A DNA stretch of 64,000 nt from contig VRVR01000021.1 of the NCBI GenBank assembly GCA_009859145.1, forward strand, positions 195,507-259,506, given 5' to 3'. This document shows, one piece after another, positions 1 to 8,199 of this stretch. The position numbers were made by a program, and so were the translations under genes. Position 1 is the stretch's first letter, and every line of letters begins with the position of its first letter. The notes below the pieces were generated by a model. That model was given only the letters and a program-made list of their open reading frames with translations, made no database searches and was not told where the DNA came from. This DNA is from Andalucia godoyi (taxonomy: Eukaryota; Discoba; Jakobea; Jakobida; Andaluciidae).

Positions 1-140
1 GATTGGTTTTTCAGACTTCTTCTTTCGCGGAGAACATTCCTGAAATTTCGAGTTTTCCGTTCTTTGTTTTGTTTTTGTTCCACTTTGCAGTTTGGTACTC
101 GACACGCAGTACTCTGGAGGGCAGAAGACTGTGCATTCAA

Positions 141-1112
141 ATGTGGGCAGAGCTGGGGCTGACGGTAGCATCGATTCCGCTTGTACTTTTGGGAGCAGTC
201 TACTATTTTCAGGACCGAATTCTGTATCTTCCCCAGTTTCCACCGGGTTCCAGAGGTGTGCCGACAGTGACTCCGTTTGCAATAGCATCCTTGTATGAGG
301 ATGTGCACTTGACGACGGCAGATGGAGTCAGTCTTCACGGATGGCTAATGCCCAAGCCAAACTCACCCTTCGTGCTCGTGTACTTCCACGGCAACGCAGG
401 AAACATTGCAAATCGACTGGTGATATTCCGCGAAATGCTGCAAGAAATTGGCTGCTCCGTTCTTGCAATTGATTATCGAGGATATGGAGCGTCGGATGGC
501 GTCCCCAATGAAAAGGGGCTTCGGGAAGATGGACTTGCTGTCATGCAGTATCTGCAGTCTCATTCCGTCACGAAACACCAAGGAATCGTGCTTTACGGAC
601 AGTCTCTTGGAGGCGGGGTGGCGTCGTTCCTTGCAGATACCTATCGAAGCGATTCTGTGCTAAAGGGTGTTATCTTGGAAAATACATTCTTGTCGATTCC
701 AAAAATGGTCGGGGTTGTGTTTCCGTTGCTGAAGCCGGTTTCGTGGTTGGCCACAAACGTGTGGGACAACGAAAAACATGTCTCCTCGTTCACAGAGGAC
801 ACAGCGGGGTTCAGCATGCTGTTCCTTGCTGGCGAGAAAGATGAGATAGTGCCGCATGACCAGATGAAGAAGCTGTACAGAGCTTGTGCGCTTTCAGAAG
901 AAAATGGAAGAAAAACATGGGTATCGTTTCCTCGTGGAACACACAACGAAACGTGTTTGCTTCCAGGGTTCTATTCCAAGATTGCAGCATGGCTGAAGAC
1001 GCTTGCGCAGTCCCATTCTCAGGCAACTTTCCCCCCCGCTGGTTCATCGACCATCGGAAGACGCAATGTGCATGGCGAGGGTGTTGTTTCTGGAAACGTG
1101 GACGTTGATTGA
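141..1112 (+). CDS. Bem46/ABHD13-like alpha/beta hydrolase
   Basis: Membrane-anchored serine hydrolase of the ABHD13/Bem46 family; the substrate is not known for the family. The ATG at 141 gives 323 residues. An N-terminal hydrophobic segment (about residues 6-22) is followed by the family-typical FQDRILYLP stretch. The oxyanion region reads YFHGNAGN, the nucleophile elbow GQSLGG, and the acid and base of the triad lie in EKDEIVP and GTHNET near the C-terminus. The reading frame stays open upstream to the window edge without an ATG, and a splice-acceptor-like tract (ccactttgcag) ends near position 92, so a first exon outside the window cannot be excluded. The extension after the catalytic His (about 40 residues) is low in conservation. 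Family assignment is firm; the exact start is less so. Confidence 0.85.
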   Translation: MWAELGLTVASIPLVLLGAVYYFQDRILYLPQFPPGSRGVPTVTPFAIASLYEDVHLTTADGVSLHGWLMPKPNSPFVLVYFHGNAGNIANRLVIFREMLQEIGCSVLAIDYRGYGASDGVPNEKGLREDGLAVMQYLQSHSVTKHQGIVLYGQSLGGGVASFLADTYRSDSVLKGVILENTFLSIPKMVGVVFPLLKPVSWLATNVWDNEKHVSSFTEDTAGFSMLFLAGEKDEIVPHDQMKKLYRACALSEENGRKTWVSFPRGTHNETCLLPGFYSKIAAWLKTLAQSHSQATFPPAGSSTIGRRNVHGEGVVSGNVDVD

Positions 1113-1278
1113 TCGCTTGTGTCATGTATCTTTGTTGATGTATATTCATTTTTCAATAAAGAAAAGAACTGCATGTACAATGCGCAATGGGCAACGGGCA
1201 CAAAGAAGAGCAGGCTACGCCGTTGGGGAGCACGAAGGAGCACGCTTGGCATGCAGATCATCTTTTTTTTATTAATTA

Positions 1279-1878
1279 TTACTCGGCATGCGAATGACCG
1301 TTCGCGACGATTGTCTCTGGAATACGGGGCTCAGACGGTTGGTGATTCCGGGGCTGCAACAAGTGCTGGTACCTTGTCTTCAGCTCATAGTGCTCCACCT
1401 GTGCCTTGACAAAACCGCCAACACAAAGAGCAGCCATGACGATGGTCGTGCTCAGCGCTAGCGCCATGACAGCAATGAACATGATTCTGACTGATGGATC
1501 TTGCTCCTGATCGCTGTCATCATCACCGGAATTGCTTGATGTGGCACCAAACGTTTCGATTTTTTTGTGCATTCGGTTGTCAATCTCGTCAAGTTCTGGA
1601 TGAGTTGCAGGGTGGCCCATTGTTTGTTGTCGAAAATATTCCAGTATCGCAGACAGCCACATTCCGCCCGTTTCCTGGAGCTTGATCGACACACTGTTGG
1701 TAGTTTCTGTCGCATAGTACCGAAAGCTTCTTCGTAGATCGGGTGCCATCATCACCCCCATCACCGCAATGATCACAAGAAACAACACAATCGACCGCTG
1801 CCGAATCTGCTTGCTGTGCGTTCGCACATACACCCGATGGTACTCCTCGGGATGCCGATGCGGAATAGAACTAAACAT
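1279..1878 (-). CDS. Two-TM-segment protein of unknown function
   Basis: No family recognised. The 199-residue frame has two clear hydrophobic segments, near residues 30-46 (IVLFLVIIAVMGVMMAP) and 132-157 (IMFIAVMALALSTTIVMAAL), separated by a polar loop with an acidic run (SNSGDDDSDQEQD). An alternative start is attractive. A perfect donor (AAG|GTAAGT) sits at 1889/1888 just upstream of this ATG, a short upstream exon with its own ATG near 2002 ends there in phase 0, and an acceptor (cggcag) at 1798 also re-enters in phase 0. That spliced model would give about 210 residues with a basic N-terminus and would place the 1878 ATG inside the intron. Divergent from the gene starting at 2310, sharing its promoter region. 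Confidence 0.55.
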   Translation of the reverse strand: MFSSIPHRHPEEYHRVYVRTHSKQIRQRSIVLFLVIIAVMGVMMAPDLRRSFRYYATETTNSVSIKLQETGGMWLSAILEYFRQQTMGHPATHPELDEIDNRMHKKIETFGATSSNSGDDDSDQEQDPSVRIMFIAVMALALSTTIVMAALCVGGFVKAQVEHYELKTRYQHLLQPRNHQPSEPRIPETIVANGHSHAE

Positions 1879-2035
1879 TTATACTTACCTTAGCAGCCGT
1901 GCTTTCTAACTCCCTTTTTTTGTTTTGTTGTTGATGCATTCCACCTTCAAACACTCGGGGTGAAGTAAGACGTTTCCTTAAAAGCCGCCCCCCTCTTCTC
2001 ATATGTTTCGTGATACAAAAAAAAAATATGTACTC

Positions 2036-2045
2036 CGTATATAAA
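2036..2045 (+). promoter_or_regulatory. TATA box between divergent genes
   Basis: A tatataaaa motif lies in the 430-bp space between the two-TM gene on the minus strand and the orphan gene starting at 2310. Its polarity favours the plus-strand gene and predicts a transcript start near 2070 and a 240-nt leader. The same stretch read on the minus strand (ttttatata) could serve the other gene. Judged by sequence alone. Confidence 0.45.
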
Positions 2046-2309
2046 ACCGCAATGAAAACATACAACCATAGGACAAAACACACTTCCACCTCGACGCACT
2101 TGACTTCCTCTGCGTCACGTGCAGAAGTCCCCCCAAACGTGCACACCGTCTGGCCCACCGCTCACTGTACGGTTGTGCATCGCTTGATTCTGAGGAGGGG
2201 TTTTTGGCGCCTCTTTCGCCGACTTTTTGCAGATCAGGTGCTCGCAGAAGAATATCGTTTCTGGACTGGAGACGCAGAAAAACAGACAAAGACAGAGAGG
2301 GAAAGAGGG

Positions 2310-4832
2310 ATGAGAAAAGTGTCAGGGGATGAATCACAGACGAGCGCAAGAAGGTTGTTGTTGGATGACGCAGACTCTCTGGCGTTCCTGTACAGAACGT
2401 GTCCGGACCTATTCGAGTATCATGTGTTTCTGTTCAGCGATGTTGTTTATTCGTATGATCCATCGGCGCCGCGGTTGCGACGAGATGAGAACCTCCGGGT
2501 GCTTTTGGATGGAAGACATGTTCTTGTAATGCATCCTCCATCCGAGGATTACGACGCTCCGTTTCTGACGTTCTTTGGAACCAGTTCTGTGATCGACAGC
2601 TACAAGTATTGGACAGCACGAGCCACGGCATATCCGGGATTGAATACGCAGTCATCCGAGCTTTTTGCTTCGCTGTCTTTCCAAGCTGGGCGATGTGGGT
2701 ACTGGAATATCGATAAGCTGATGGAGCCTCCGTCGAAAGCAGTCTCAAATTCGTTCGTGCGGTTTGCGAGAGTCCAGTCTGCGTTCATTCTGCGGGAATT
2801 TCTGCATTACTTCAGAGGGCTCGATTTCAATGCTCGAGACGCATTCTTCAAATTCTCGGAGCGGCTTCCCGCACAAGAAATCAAGCAGTTTGATTTTCAA
2901 GATTTGGTAGAACGGACAAGGAAAAACGATCTTGCTCCAACTCCACCACTTATGGTTTCCGATGCAATCGTCACCGAAGTCGCCAGGCAGGAAGCTCATC
3001 GGCAGCAGCTGGATCAGCTGGATCAGCTGGCGAAGGATCAGCAACAGAACGGAATTGCAAACACAAGCCATCCCGTACCACCACCCGCGGATGCTGCCGT
3101 CTTGTCTGCACAGCTGTCGCCTCAAACGTCGCCCCAACGGTCGCCTCGCCGATCTCCTCCGCAGGCACGACCTGTGAATTTCATTGAAGCACGTTCTAGT
3201 CTTGTCAGTGCACCGTCACTGAGGCGGTTGGTTGCGGCGCCATTGGGGTCGTCCGCTGTTTCTCAGACACGGATTCAGGAAGTAGAGGCAATTCACGGAG
3301 CGCTGCAGGTTTTGATCGCGTATGATGAGAACGATCACATGTTGCCGTGGTACGTGGATCCGTTGGGCGAACAGCCTCCTTCACCCTCACGGAAACAGAA
3401 GCTGTTCGAAGTTTTTGCAACTTGTGGACTTCTGGACATTCTATGGAGATGCGAAAACTTTCAGTCCTTTTTCGACCTATTGTCAAGATATCTCGAATTG
3501 CGAGATTTGGACATGTTAGTCGGGTATCTTACGTCTTGCAAAAACGGTCTTGTTTTTCCTTGGCACTTTAACCATCTAATGTCTGCTATCGTCGCGAAAG
3601 CGCTGCTTTGCAAATACGATCGCAAGGTGGAGCGGGGCAAGCGCCCTGCGATGGATAAGGATGTGCCACGTTTGCACCCCTTTGTATCCCAGAATTGGCG
3701 GTTCCTTGTGCTTTCCAAGTTCAAATTTGCCGAGTTGTGCCTCCTGACGGAAAAGGGAGCAGAGGCAGCAAAGTTGTTGGCCGACAAGGATGTTCAGGTT
3801 GTCTCCTTCCATGTTCGCAAGCTTTTGAAGCAATTGTCCAGCTCTTTCCGCAGCGTTATGAAGTCCGCTTCAAAATTGCCCATTGTACATATGGTGGATC
3901 AAGCCCAGACGTGTTATCGCGGCGTTATTCCAGTGTTCTGTTTTGATGTGGAGGGATTCAAGGAGTACGTGAATGCAACGCGGACATGGATCCTCGTATC
4001 TGCTTTTGCTCATGGATTCAGCTGTGGGACACAAGCCACTCGGTGCGCAGAGCAGCTGATTGTTGATGGTGTCCTGTTCGAACCGGATCCATCGGCGGAT
4101 GATGAGCCACCCGCAAAGCTCCGTCGATCATCATCTGCCGACGAGGGCAGTGATGCCAAGATTTTATCCAGACCATCGATTCCTTTTCCGCTTCTCAATA
4201 GCGATGATCATGGGTATGTCCACATGTGCATTTGGAAGAACGTTTCAAGCCTCCAGATGGAGGCGCAAGCCAACTGGGAGTCGTTTTTCAGCTCGCATTC
4301 ACGATCATCATTGAATCTTCTTCCCTACACGTATCTCGTCTTTGTCCCAGCCTCCAAGGCATTTCGAAAGTCTCTGAAAAATCTGCTTCCAGAATCCCTT
4401 CTTCTAATCTGCGCAGATTATGAAGAAAACGTGGCCGCTGGGGGACGAGAGTACCTTGAGCTTCGTGAATGTGTGGTTGCGATGCAGTATCCATTTGCCA
4501 AGAAGGCGACAGTGGATCTGACGGACGAAGCGAACGGCAATGATTCTCGAATTGCAGATATTCAGGCCTTTGCGCAATCCACACAAAGTCGTAGTCGTCC
4601 TACTGTTCTTCGTGTCATGATGTTGTTCCGCCTTGGAGGGCTACGAATCGCTCCGACGTGCATCCCGTCTCTGAAGGACTGTGTGAACAAGCTCAATCCG
4701 TACGTGATGCCTTCTCTTCGCCGGAGCCTTCGCGACATTGCTGTTTCGCTTTTGGGGATCGATGACGATCAAGAACGCGAGCGCATGCTGAAAGAGTACT
4801 GCGAGGGCATATTTACTGTAGAGGATTCGTAA
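2310..4832 (+). CDS. Large orphan protein, 840 residues
   Basis: Not recognised. The frame is open from 2010, but the first ATG after a plausible transcript start is at 2310, giving 840 residues. The N-terminal third (about 20-210) looks globular and rich in aromatic residues. A Gln-rich and then Ser/Pro-rich linker follows at about 215-285, with SPQTSPQRSPRRSPP repeats that could be proline-directed phosphorylation sites. A second globular part runs from about 320 to 560, a short acidic and basic linker sits near 590-620, and a C-terminal part ends in acidic residues. There is no signal peptide, TM segment or catalytic motif I can identify. The length and consistent codon use argue that it is a real gene. 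Its 3' end lies 45 bp from the inverted-repeat element at 4878. Confidence 0.7.
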   Translation: MRKVSGDESQTSARRLLLDDADSLAFLYRTCPDLFEYHVFLFSDVVYSYDPSAPRLRRDENLRVLLDGRHVLVMHPPSEDYDAPFLTFFGTSSVIDSYKYWTARATAYPGLNTQSSELFASLSFQAGRCGYWNIDKLMEPPSKAVSNSFVRFARVQSAFILREFLHYFRGLDFNARDAFFKFSERLPAQEIKQFDFQDLVERTRKNDLAPTPPLMVSDAIVTEVARQEAHRQQLDQLDQLAKDQQQNGIANTSHPVPPPADAAVLSAQLSPQTSPQRSPRRSPPQARPVNFIEARSSLVSAPSLRRLVAAPLGSSAVSQTRIQEVEAIHGALQVLIAYDENDHMLPWYVDPLGEQPPSPSRKQKLFEVFATCGLLDILWRCENFQSFFDLLSRYLELRDLDMLVGYLTSCKNGLVFPWHFNHLMSAIVAKALLCKYDRKVERGKRPAMDKDVPRLHPFVSQNWRFLVLSKFKFAELCLLTEKGAEAAKLLADKDVQVVSFHVRKLLKQLSSSFRSVMKSASKLPIVHMVDQAQTCYRGVIPVFCFDVEGFKEYVNATRTWILVSAFAHGFSCGTQATRCAEQLIVDGVLFEPDPSADDEPPAKLRRSSSADEGSDAKILSRPSIPFPLLNSDDHGYVHMCIWKNVSSLQMEAQANWESFFSSHSRSSLNLLPYTYLVFVPASKAFRKSLKNLLPESLLLICADYEENVAAGGREYLELRECVVAMQYPFAKKATVDLTDEANGNDSRIADIQAFAQSTQSRSRPTVLRVMMLFRLGGLRIAPTCIPSLKDCVNKLNPYVMPSLRRSLRDIAVSLLGIDDDQERERMLKEYCEGIFTVEDS

Positions 4833-4877
4833 GAATTACCACTGTTATTAAGGGGATTTTTGTTAATTTAAAGTTTA

Positions 4878-5442
4878 CAGCCAACCGCAGTGATGTGAGA
4901 TGATGCTTTTTTTGGTTAGAAAGCCGCCTATTTTGGAATGAACTGCCGCTACGGTTGGCGAAAATAAAAAAGTTGGCGCGCACACCGTTTGGACGAAGGA
5001 TTTCTGTGTGCTGAATGGTTTACGAAATAAAAAACGATCTCCAGATGAAACTGCAAACAATCTTAAAACACGCCTACTTATGAAGCGCACGGAAAACTTG
5101 GAAATGGAAAGCCAGGACCCTACATCACTGAGAGAAAACGACAGCGGGGCCGCAGCAGGGCCGACCACGAACATTGCAAGACAGGAAATAGCTCCTTCGA
5201 ATCATGATTCCATATTTTGACTACAGCGTGCAGGAATGCATGCCGTGATCCTACGTGGCACCTTCGAAAAAATCTGCAAGAAAACATCAAATGAAAACAC
5301 TTTTCGAGTGCGTTCATTCGCGTGAGCGGTGTTGTGCCCGGATTTATTCAACAGTACAGCTGCCCCAGCTGCGGCAGTTCATTCCAGAAAAGACGTCTTT
5401 CTAACCAAAAAAAACATCATCTCACATCACTGCAGTTGGTTG
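4878..5442. mobile_element. MITE-like element with ~72-bp terminal inverted repeats
   Basis: The two ends of this 565-bp segment are inverted copies of each other. Positions 4878-4923 and the reverse complement of 5397-5442 agree at 43 of 46 bases, all three differences being transitions. The match continues more weakly inward to 4949 and 5371, including a shared tggaatgaactgccgc block. The element is flanked on both sides by TA (4876-4877 and 5443-5444), and the outer ends read CAGCC/CAACC, as in Tc1/mariner-type elements. No transposase frame is present inside; the only open stretch is 70 codons (5008-5220) with no recognisable domain. It fits a non-autonomous element moved by a Tc1/mariner-like transposase and sits between two 3' ends, where it may supply 3' UTR or polyadenylation sequence. 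Confidence 0.85.
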
Positions 5443-5520
5443 TAATTAACTAAAAAGAAAATATTCGTACTTGCTTGAATCTTGCACTGGCTGGACATGC
5501 GGGCGAGGTTACAGGCTTTT

Positions 5521-6242
5521 TTACAGCTTCCAGGCGCTTCGGACCATTTCCTCAAAGTAGTCATCCGTATCGATCGAAGCACTGATGTCTGCATAGTAGT
5601 CAAGCCACTCGTCCTGCGAGATCTTCCCATCCTTGTTCCCCTTGGTTCCTTCAAAGGTCTGGAGGAATCCATCAAGGACCTGCCTTTCGGTGAGTTCTCC
5701 AGCACGAACCTTCGGATGGTTCTTCGCATTGTACACTCCGGAAATGTCATTAAACGAGATTTCTCCAGAACCATCCTTGTCAAACTTTGCAAAAGCAAGC
5801 AATGCAACCTTTTTGCGCGCTTCATTCAAGTCTCCACGCACTGCCCGAAGGAACTCATCGAGATTGAGAGTTCCAGACCCATCGCGGTCAAACGAGCTAA
5901 TTAGCGTCGCAGCCTCTGCTTTCGACACCTTCACTCCATAGTCAGAAAGCCCGCTCGAAATCTCCTCTGCATCAAGCTGATCATTTTGTTTAGTATTCAA
6001 GCTTACATCAAAATCCATCTCAAAAGAAATATTCAAAAAACAACAACAACAAACAAACAAAAAAAAAAACACATTCAAACACACCAAGAAAATGCGGGAG
6101 GATGAAAGAGAGAACGGAAGAAACGTACTTGGCGGTTTCGATTGTTGTCGAGATTACGAAGAACCGAGGCAAGTCCGCGCTGGGACATGCTTCCGCGGGA
6201 CTTCAAGCCACTGCGAATACGGTCAAGGATAGCTTCTGCCAT
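5521..6242 (-). CDS. Calcyphosin-like EF-hand calcium sensor, two exons
   Basis: Exon 1 is 6242-6129 (38 codons) and exon 2 is 5976-5521, joined in phase 0 to give 189 residues, the usual calcyphosin length. The intron (6128-5977, 152 nt) starts GTACGT, ends ATCAG and has a TACTAAA branch-like site. The first EF-hand spans the junction (NNRNRQ|LDAEE) and is degenerate. The next loops are DRDGSGTLNLDEF and DKDGSGEISFNDI, both canonical, and the fourth is GNKDGKISQDEW. The protein is predicted to be a soluble Ca2+ sensor. A further splice-acceptor-like tract (ttttcacag) abuts the start codon, so a 5' UTR intron is possible. The family is clear; the partner and process are unknown. Confidence 0.88.
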
Positions 6243-6715
6243 CTGTGAAAATAATAATAATAATAACGAATCAGCTCGATCTCTCGATAAGGAAGGAAGA
6301 AAGAAGAAAAGAAACGGCAAACTGAAAGTAAATCCAAGAGAAGAAAACTGCTCCTTAGACATGTCATGGGTCTCAGGTTTGGGGAGACCCAAGTGGGTCT
6401 GGGTCTTTGGAATGGCCTTGTCGGGTCAGACGCCGGGTCTGCGGCGAAATGTGATTACGACAGCTACAGTATATAGCAAAAGTCTTCTGTCGGTAAGACG
6501 TTGTTTGACGGCTCGGTTGCGTGTCACGCAGTGAAAACCAGAATATTTGTTTATTTTCTTGGAGAAGTGATTTTGCTCTTCTTATGGGTTAAAAGGAGGG
6601 CATCAGATTCCATTCTGATCGTCGTTGGTGCTGGCTTTGCACATCGAGACAGTCGAATCGTCTGTTTTGTCATTCAAAAATTGTGAGTCATCATTCTCAT
6701 GATGGCCACCTTCGG
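6243..6715. other. Intergenic, 5' of EF-hand gene
   Basis: No gene is supported here. It holds a TAA/TTA microsatellite (about 6249-6267) beside the EF-hand start codon, a 7-bp stem hairpin gggtctc/gagaccc near 6369-6391, and a tatata motif near 6470 that on the minus strand could drive the EF-hand gene through a spliced leader. Confidence 0.4.
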
Positions 6716-7258
6716 TCACCCATTCGCGCACGAGTCGCCTTCGTGGCAGAGCGCGGTGCACCGACGGTTGTTCTTGATGCATGGACAGTGTGAGCTGGAG
6801 CATTTCTTTTTCGCTCTCCTACAGTTACAGAAGCGCGGTCCGTCGTTTGACAATATTGGCTCGATACCCGTTGAATGCTTCATCCCAGCTTCGGAGACGG
6901 ATATCGTTTCCACTGTCTCTTGGCTTTGGTATTTTTGGAACATGGCTCGGAGTTGCGCATCTTGGTTTGTTGTTCCTTTGGGAGCAAGTGCCACGAGAGC
7001 AGAAGACTTCATCGCGGGCTCAACTAGCTTTCCTTCAAAGAGGACCTTGTATGAATCCATCGGCTTTCCTGTTCTTCGGTTGCGCATCCGCTCTGCGACA
7101 ACTCCAGGCTGTCTCACTGTCTTCGAAAGCAGATCATGATCGCGACACGGTACTGTGGATGAGCTTGGTGCACAGCGCTCAGTCATGTTGAGTAGGTGTC
7201 GGATCGAAAGCAAGAAGAAATTGCAAAGGACCAATTGTTGACTTCTTTTCGCAAGCAT
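6716..7258 (-). CDS. CXC (tesmin/TSO1-like) domain protein, possibly element-derived
   Basis: About 180 residues from the ATG at 7258; a later ATG at 7186 would give 156. The C-terminal 40 residues are a single CXC-type zinc cluster: CNCRRAKKKC, then CPC, then CTALCHEGDSC. The rest is unrecognised and weakly protein-like. Full TSO1/LIN54 proteins carry two CXC motifs joined by a conserved linker, so this is not a normal LIN54. Single CXC motifs are often found at the C-termini of transposon-encoded proteins. The frame lies downstream, on the same strand, of repeat B (7944-8039), and the 900 bp between them has interrupted open stretches. A decayed mobile element is one explanation; a short spliced host gene is another. 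Confidence 0.5.
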   Translation of the reverse strand: MLAKRSQQLVLCNFFLLSIRHLLNMTERCAPSSSTVPCRDHDLLSKTVRQPGVVAERMRNRRTGKPMDSYKVLFEGKLVEPAMKSSALVALAPKGTTNQDAQLRAMFQKYQSQETVETISVSEAGMKHSTGIEPILSNDGPRFCNCRRAKKKCSSSHCPCIKNNRRCTALCHEGDSCANG

Positions 7259-8199
7259 CGCATTCAAAGGTGAATGTGATGTTGACAGTGGAAAACCCGG
7301 GACCTCCCTAGCCCTGGTCTATCACCGCCGCCATCGAGGATTGCAGCAGACACGTCGTAGAAATCCAAATTCTGTCTACCCAATCTCTGAAAACACATCA
7401 GGACAGGAACAGAAGTAAAAAGAAAACGGCAAGTGCAAAACACCACAGCAGCAAACGGGTCCGCAAGACAATTGCCTGGATGTGGAGATGACGGTTTCAT
7501 TGCACAAGTGCTTCTGGCTGCACAGTTTCTCGATATGGGTAGAGCGGGAACGGAATCAGTGCTGCTGGACATCAGCGAGCTCGTTTCTGTGCTCTGAGCA
7601 CAACGGCTGCGCAAAACGGAAGACTTGTGCAGAATCAGCAGGATGCCTGCCAAGCGTGTATCCAATGCACAATCTTGCTTCTGAGAGCAGTCCGTCGATG
7701 CAGGCGCATGCCGATGCACTAAATACATGAACAGCACAGAGAAAAACAGAAATGAATGATGGTTTTATGACCTAATTAATCAAAAAACACAACTCTGCAG
7801 GGAGGCAGCCAAAAGCGACGATTTTTGAGATACAAAGAGATATTGTTGTGGACGATGCATATACTCGAAATCGCATCTTGGTATTGAGTTGGAACAGAGA
7901 CATAACAGAAATGCGCAGCCATGCGAATCGACTTTGGACGGCTCAAACAAACGTGCTCGTGTCGGCCAGTATTGACCGTGTCTGTTTCTTCTGTATACTT
8001 CCGTATGCATGACAATGACGTGTTATTATTCAGCGGTTGAATTTTTGGATTCTTGACTTCAGAGAGGTCATTCAGAAGTCAGAAGTCAGAACTTTCTTTG
8101 GTCCAAATGCAACGTGCTGCTGACGGATCACGGATCACGGAAGATGACATGCAAACTACAGAAGTCGATGAATTGCATTCGATTTACCAGTATCACGAC
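7259..8199. other. Repeat-bearing interval without a firm gene
   Basis: This 940-bp stretch separates the CXC frame from the PP2C gene, both on the minus strand. It contains repeat B (7944-8039) and interrupted minus-strand frames between 7264 and 7737, with possible splice sites (acceptor ttttcag near 7390). None codes for anything I recognise. It may be the upstream part of the same decayed element or gene as the CXC frame. Confidence 0.4.
7944..8039 (-). repeat. Dispersed repeat B, copy 1
   Basis: Read on the minus strand, this segment matches 46702-46791 on the plus strand over about 90 bp with scattered substitutions and a few small indels. Shared blocks include acacgtcattgtcatgcat, aaacagacacggtc and tggccgacac followed by agcacgtttg. 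Both copies carry a TGACGT/ACGTCA core. The two copies lie in gene-poor intervals and code for nothing obvious. Confidence 0.8.

Noticed and set aside
5008-5220. 70-codon frame inside the MITE
   Set aside because: No domain; it starts and ends within a non-autonomous element whose structure explains the sequence.
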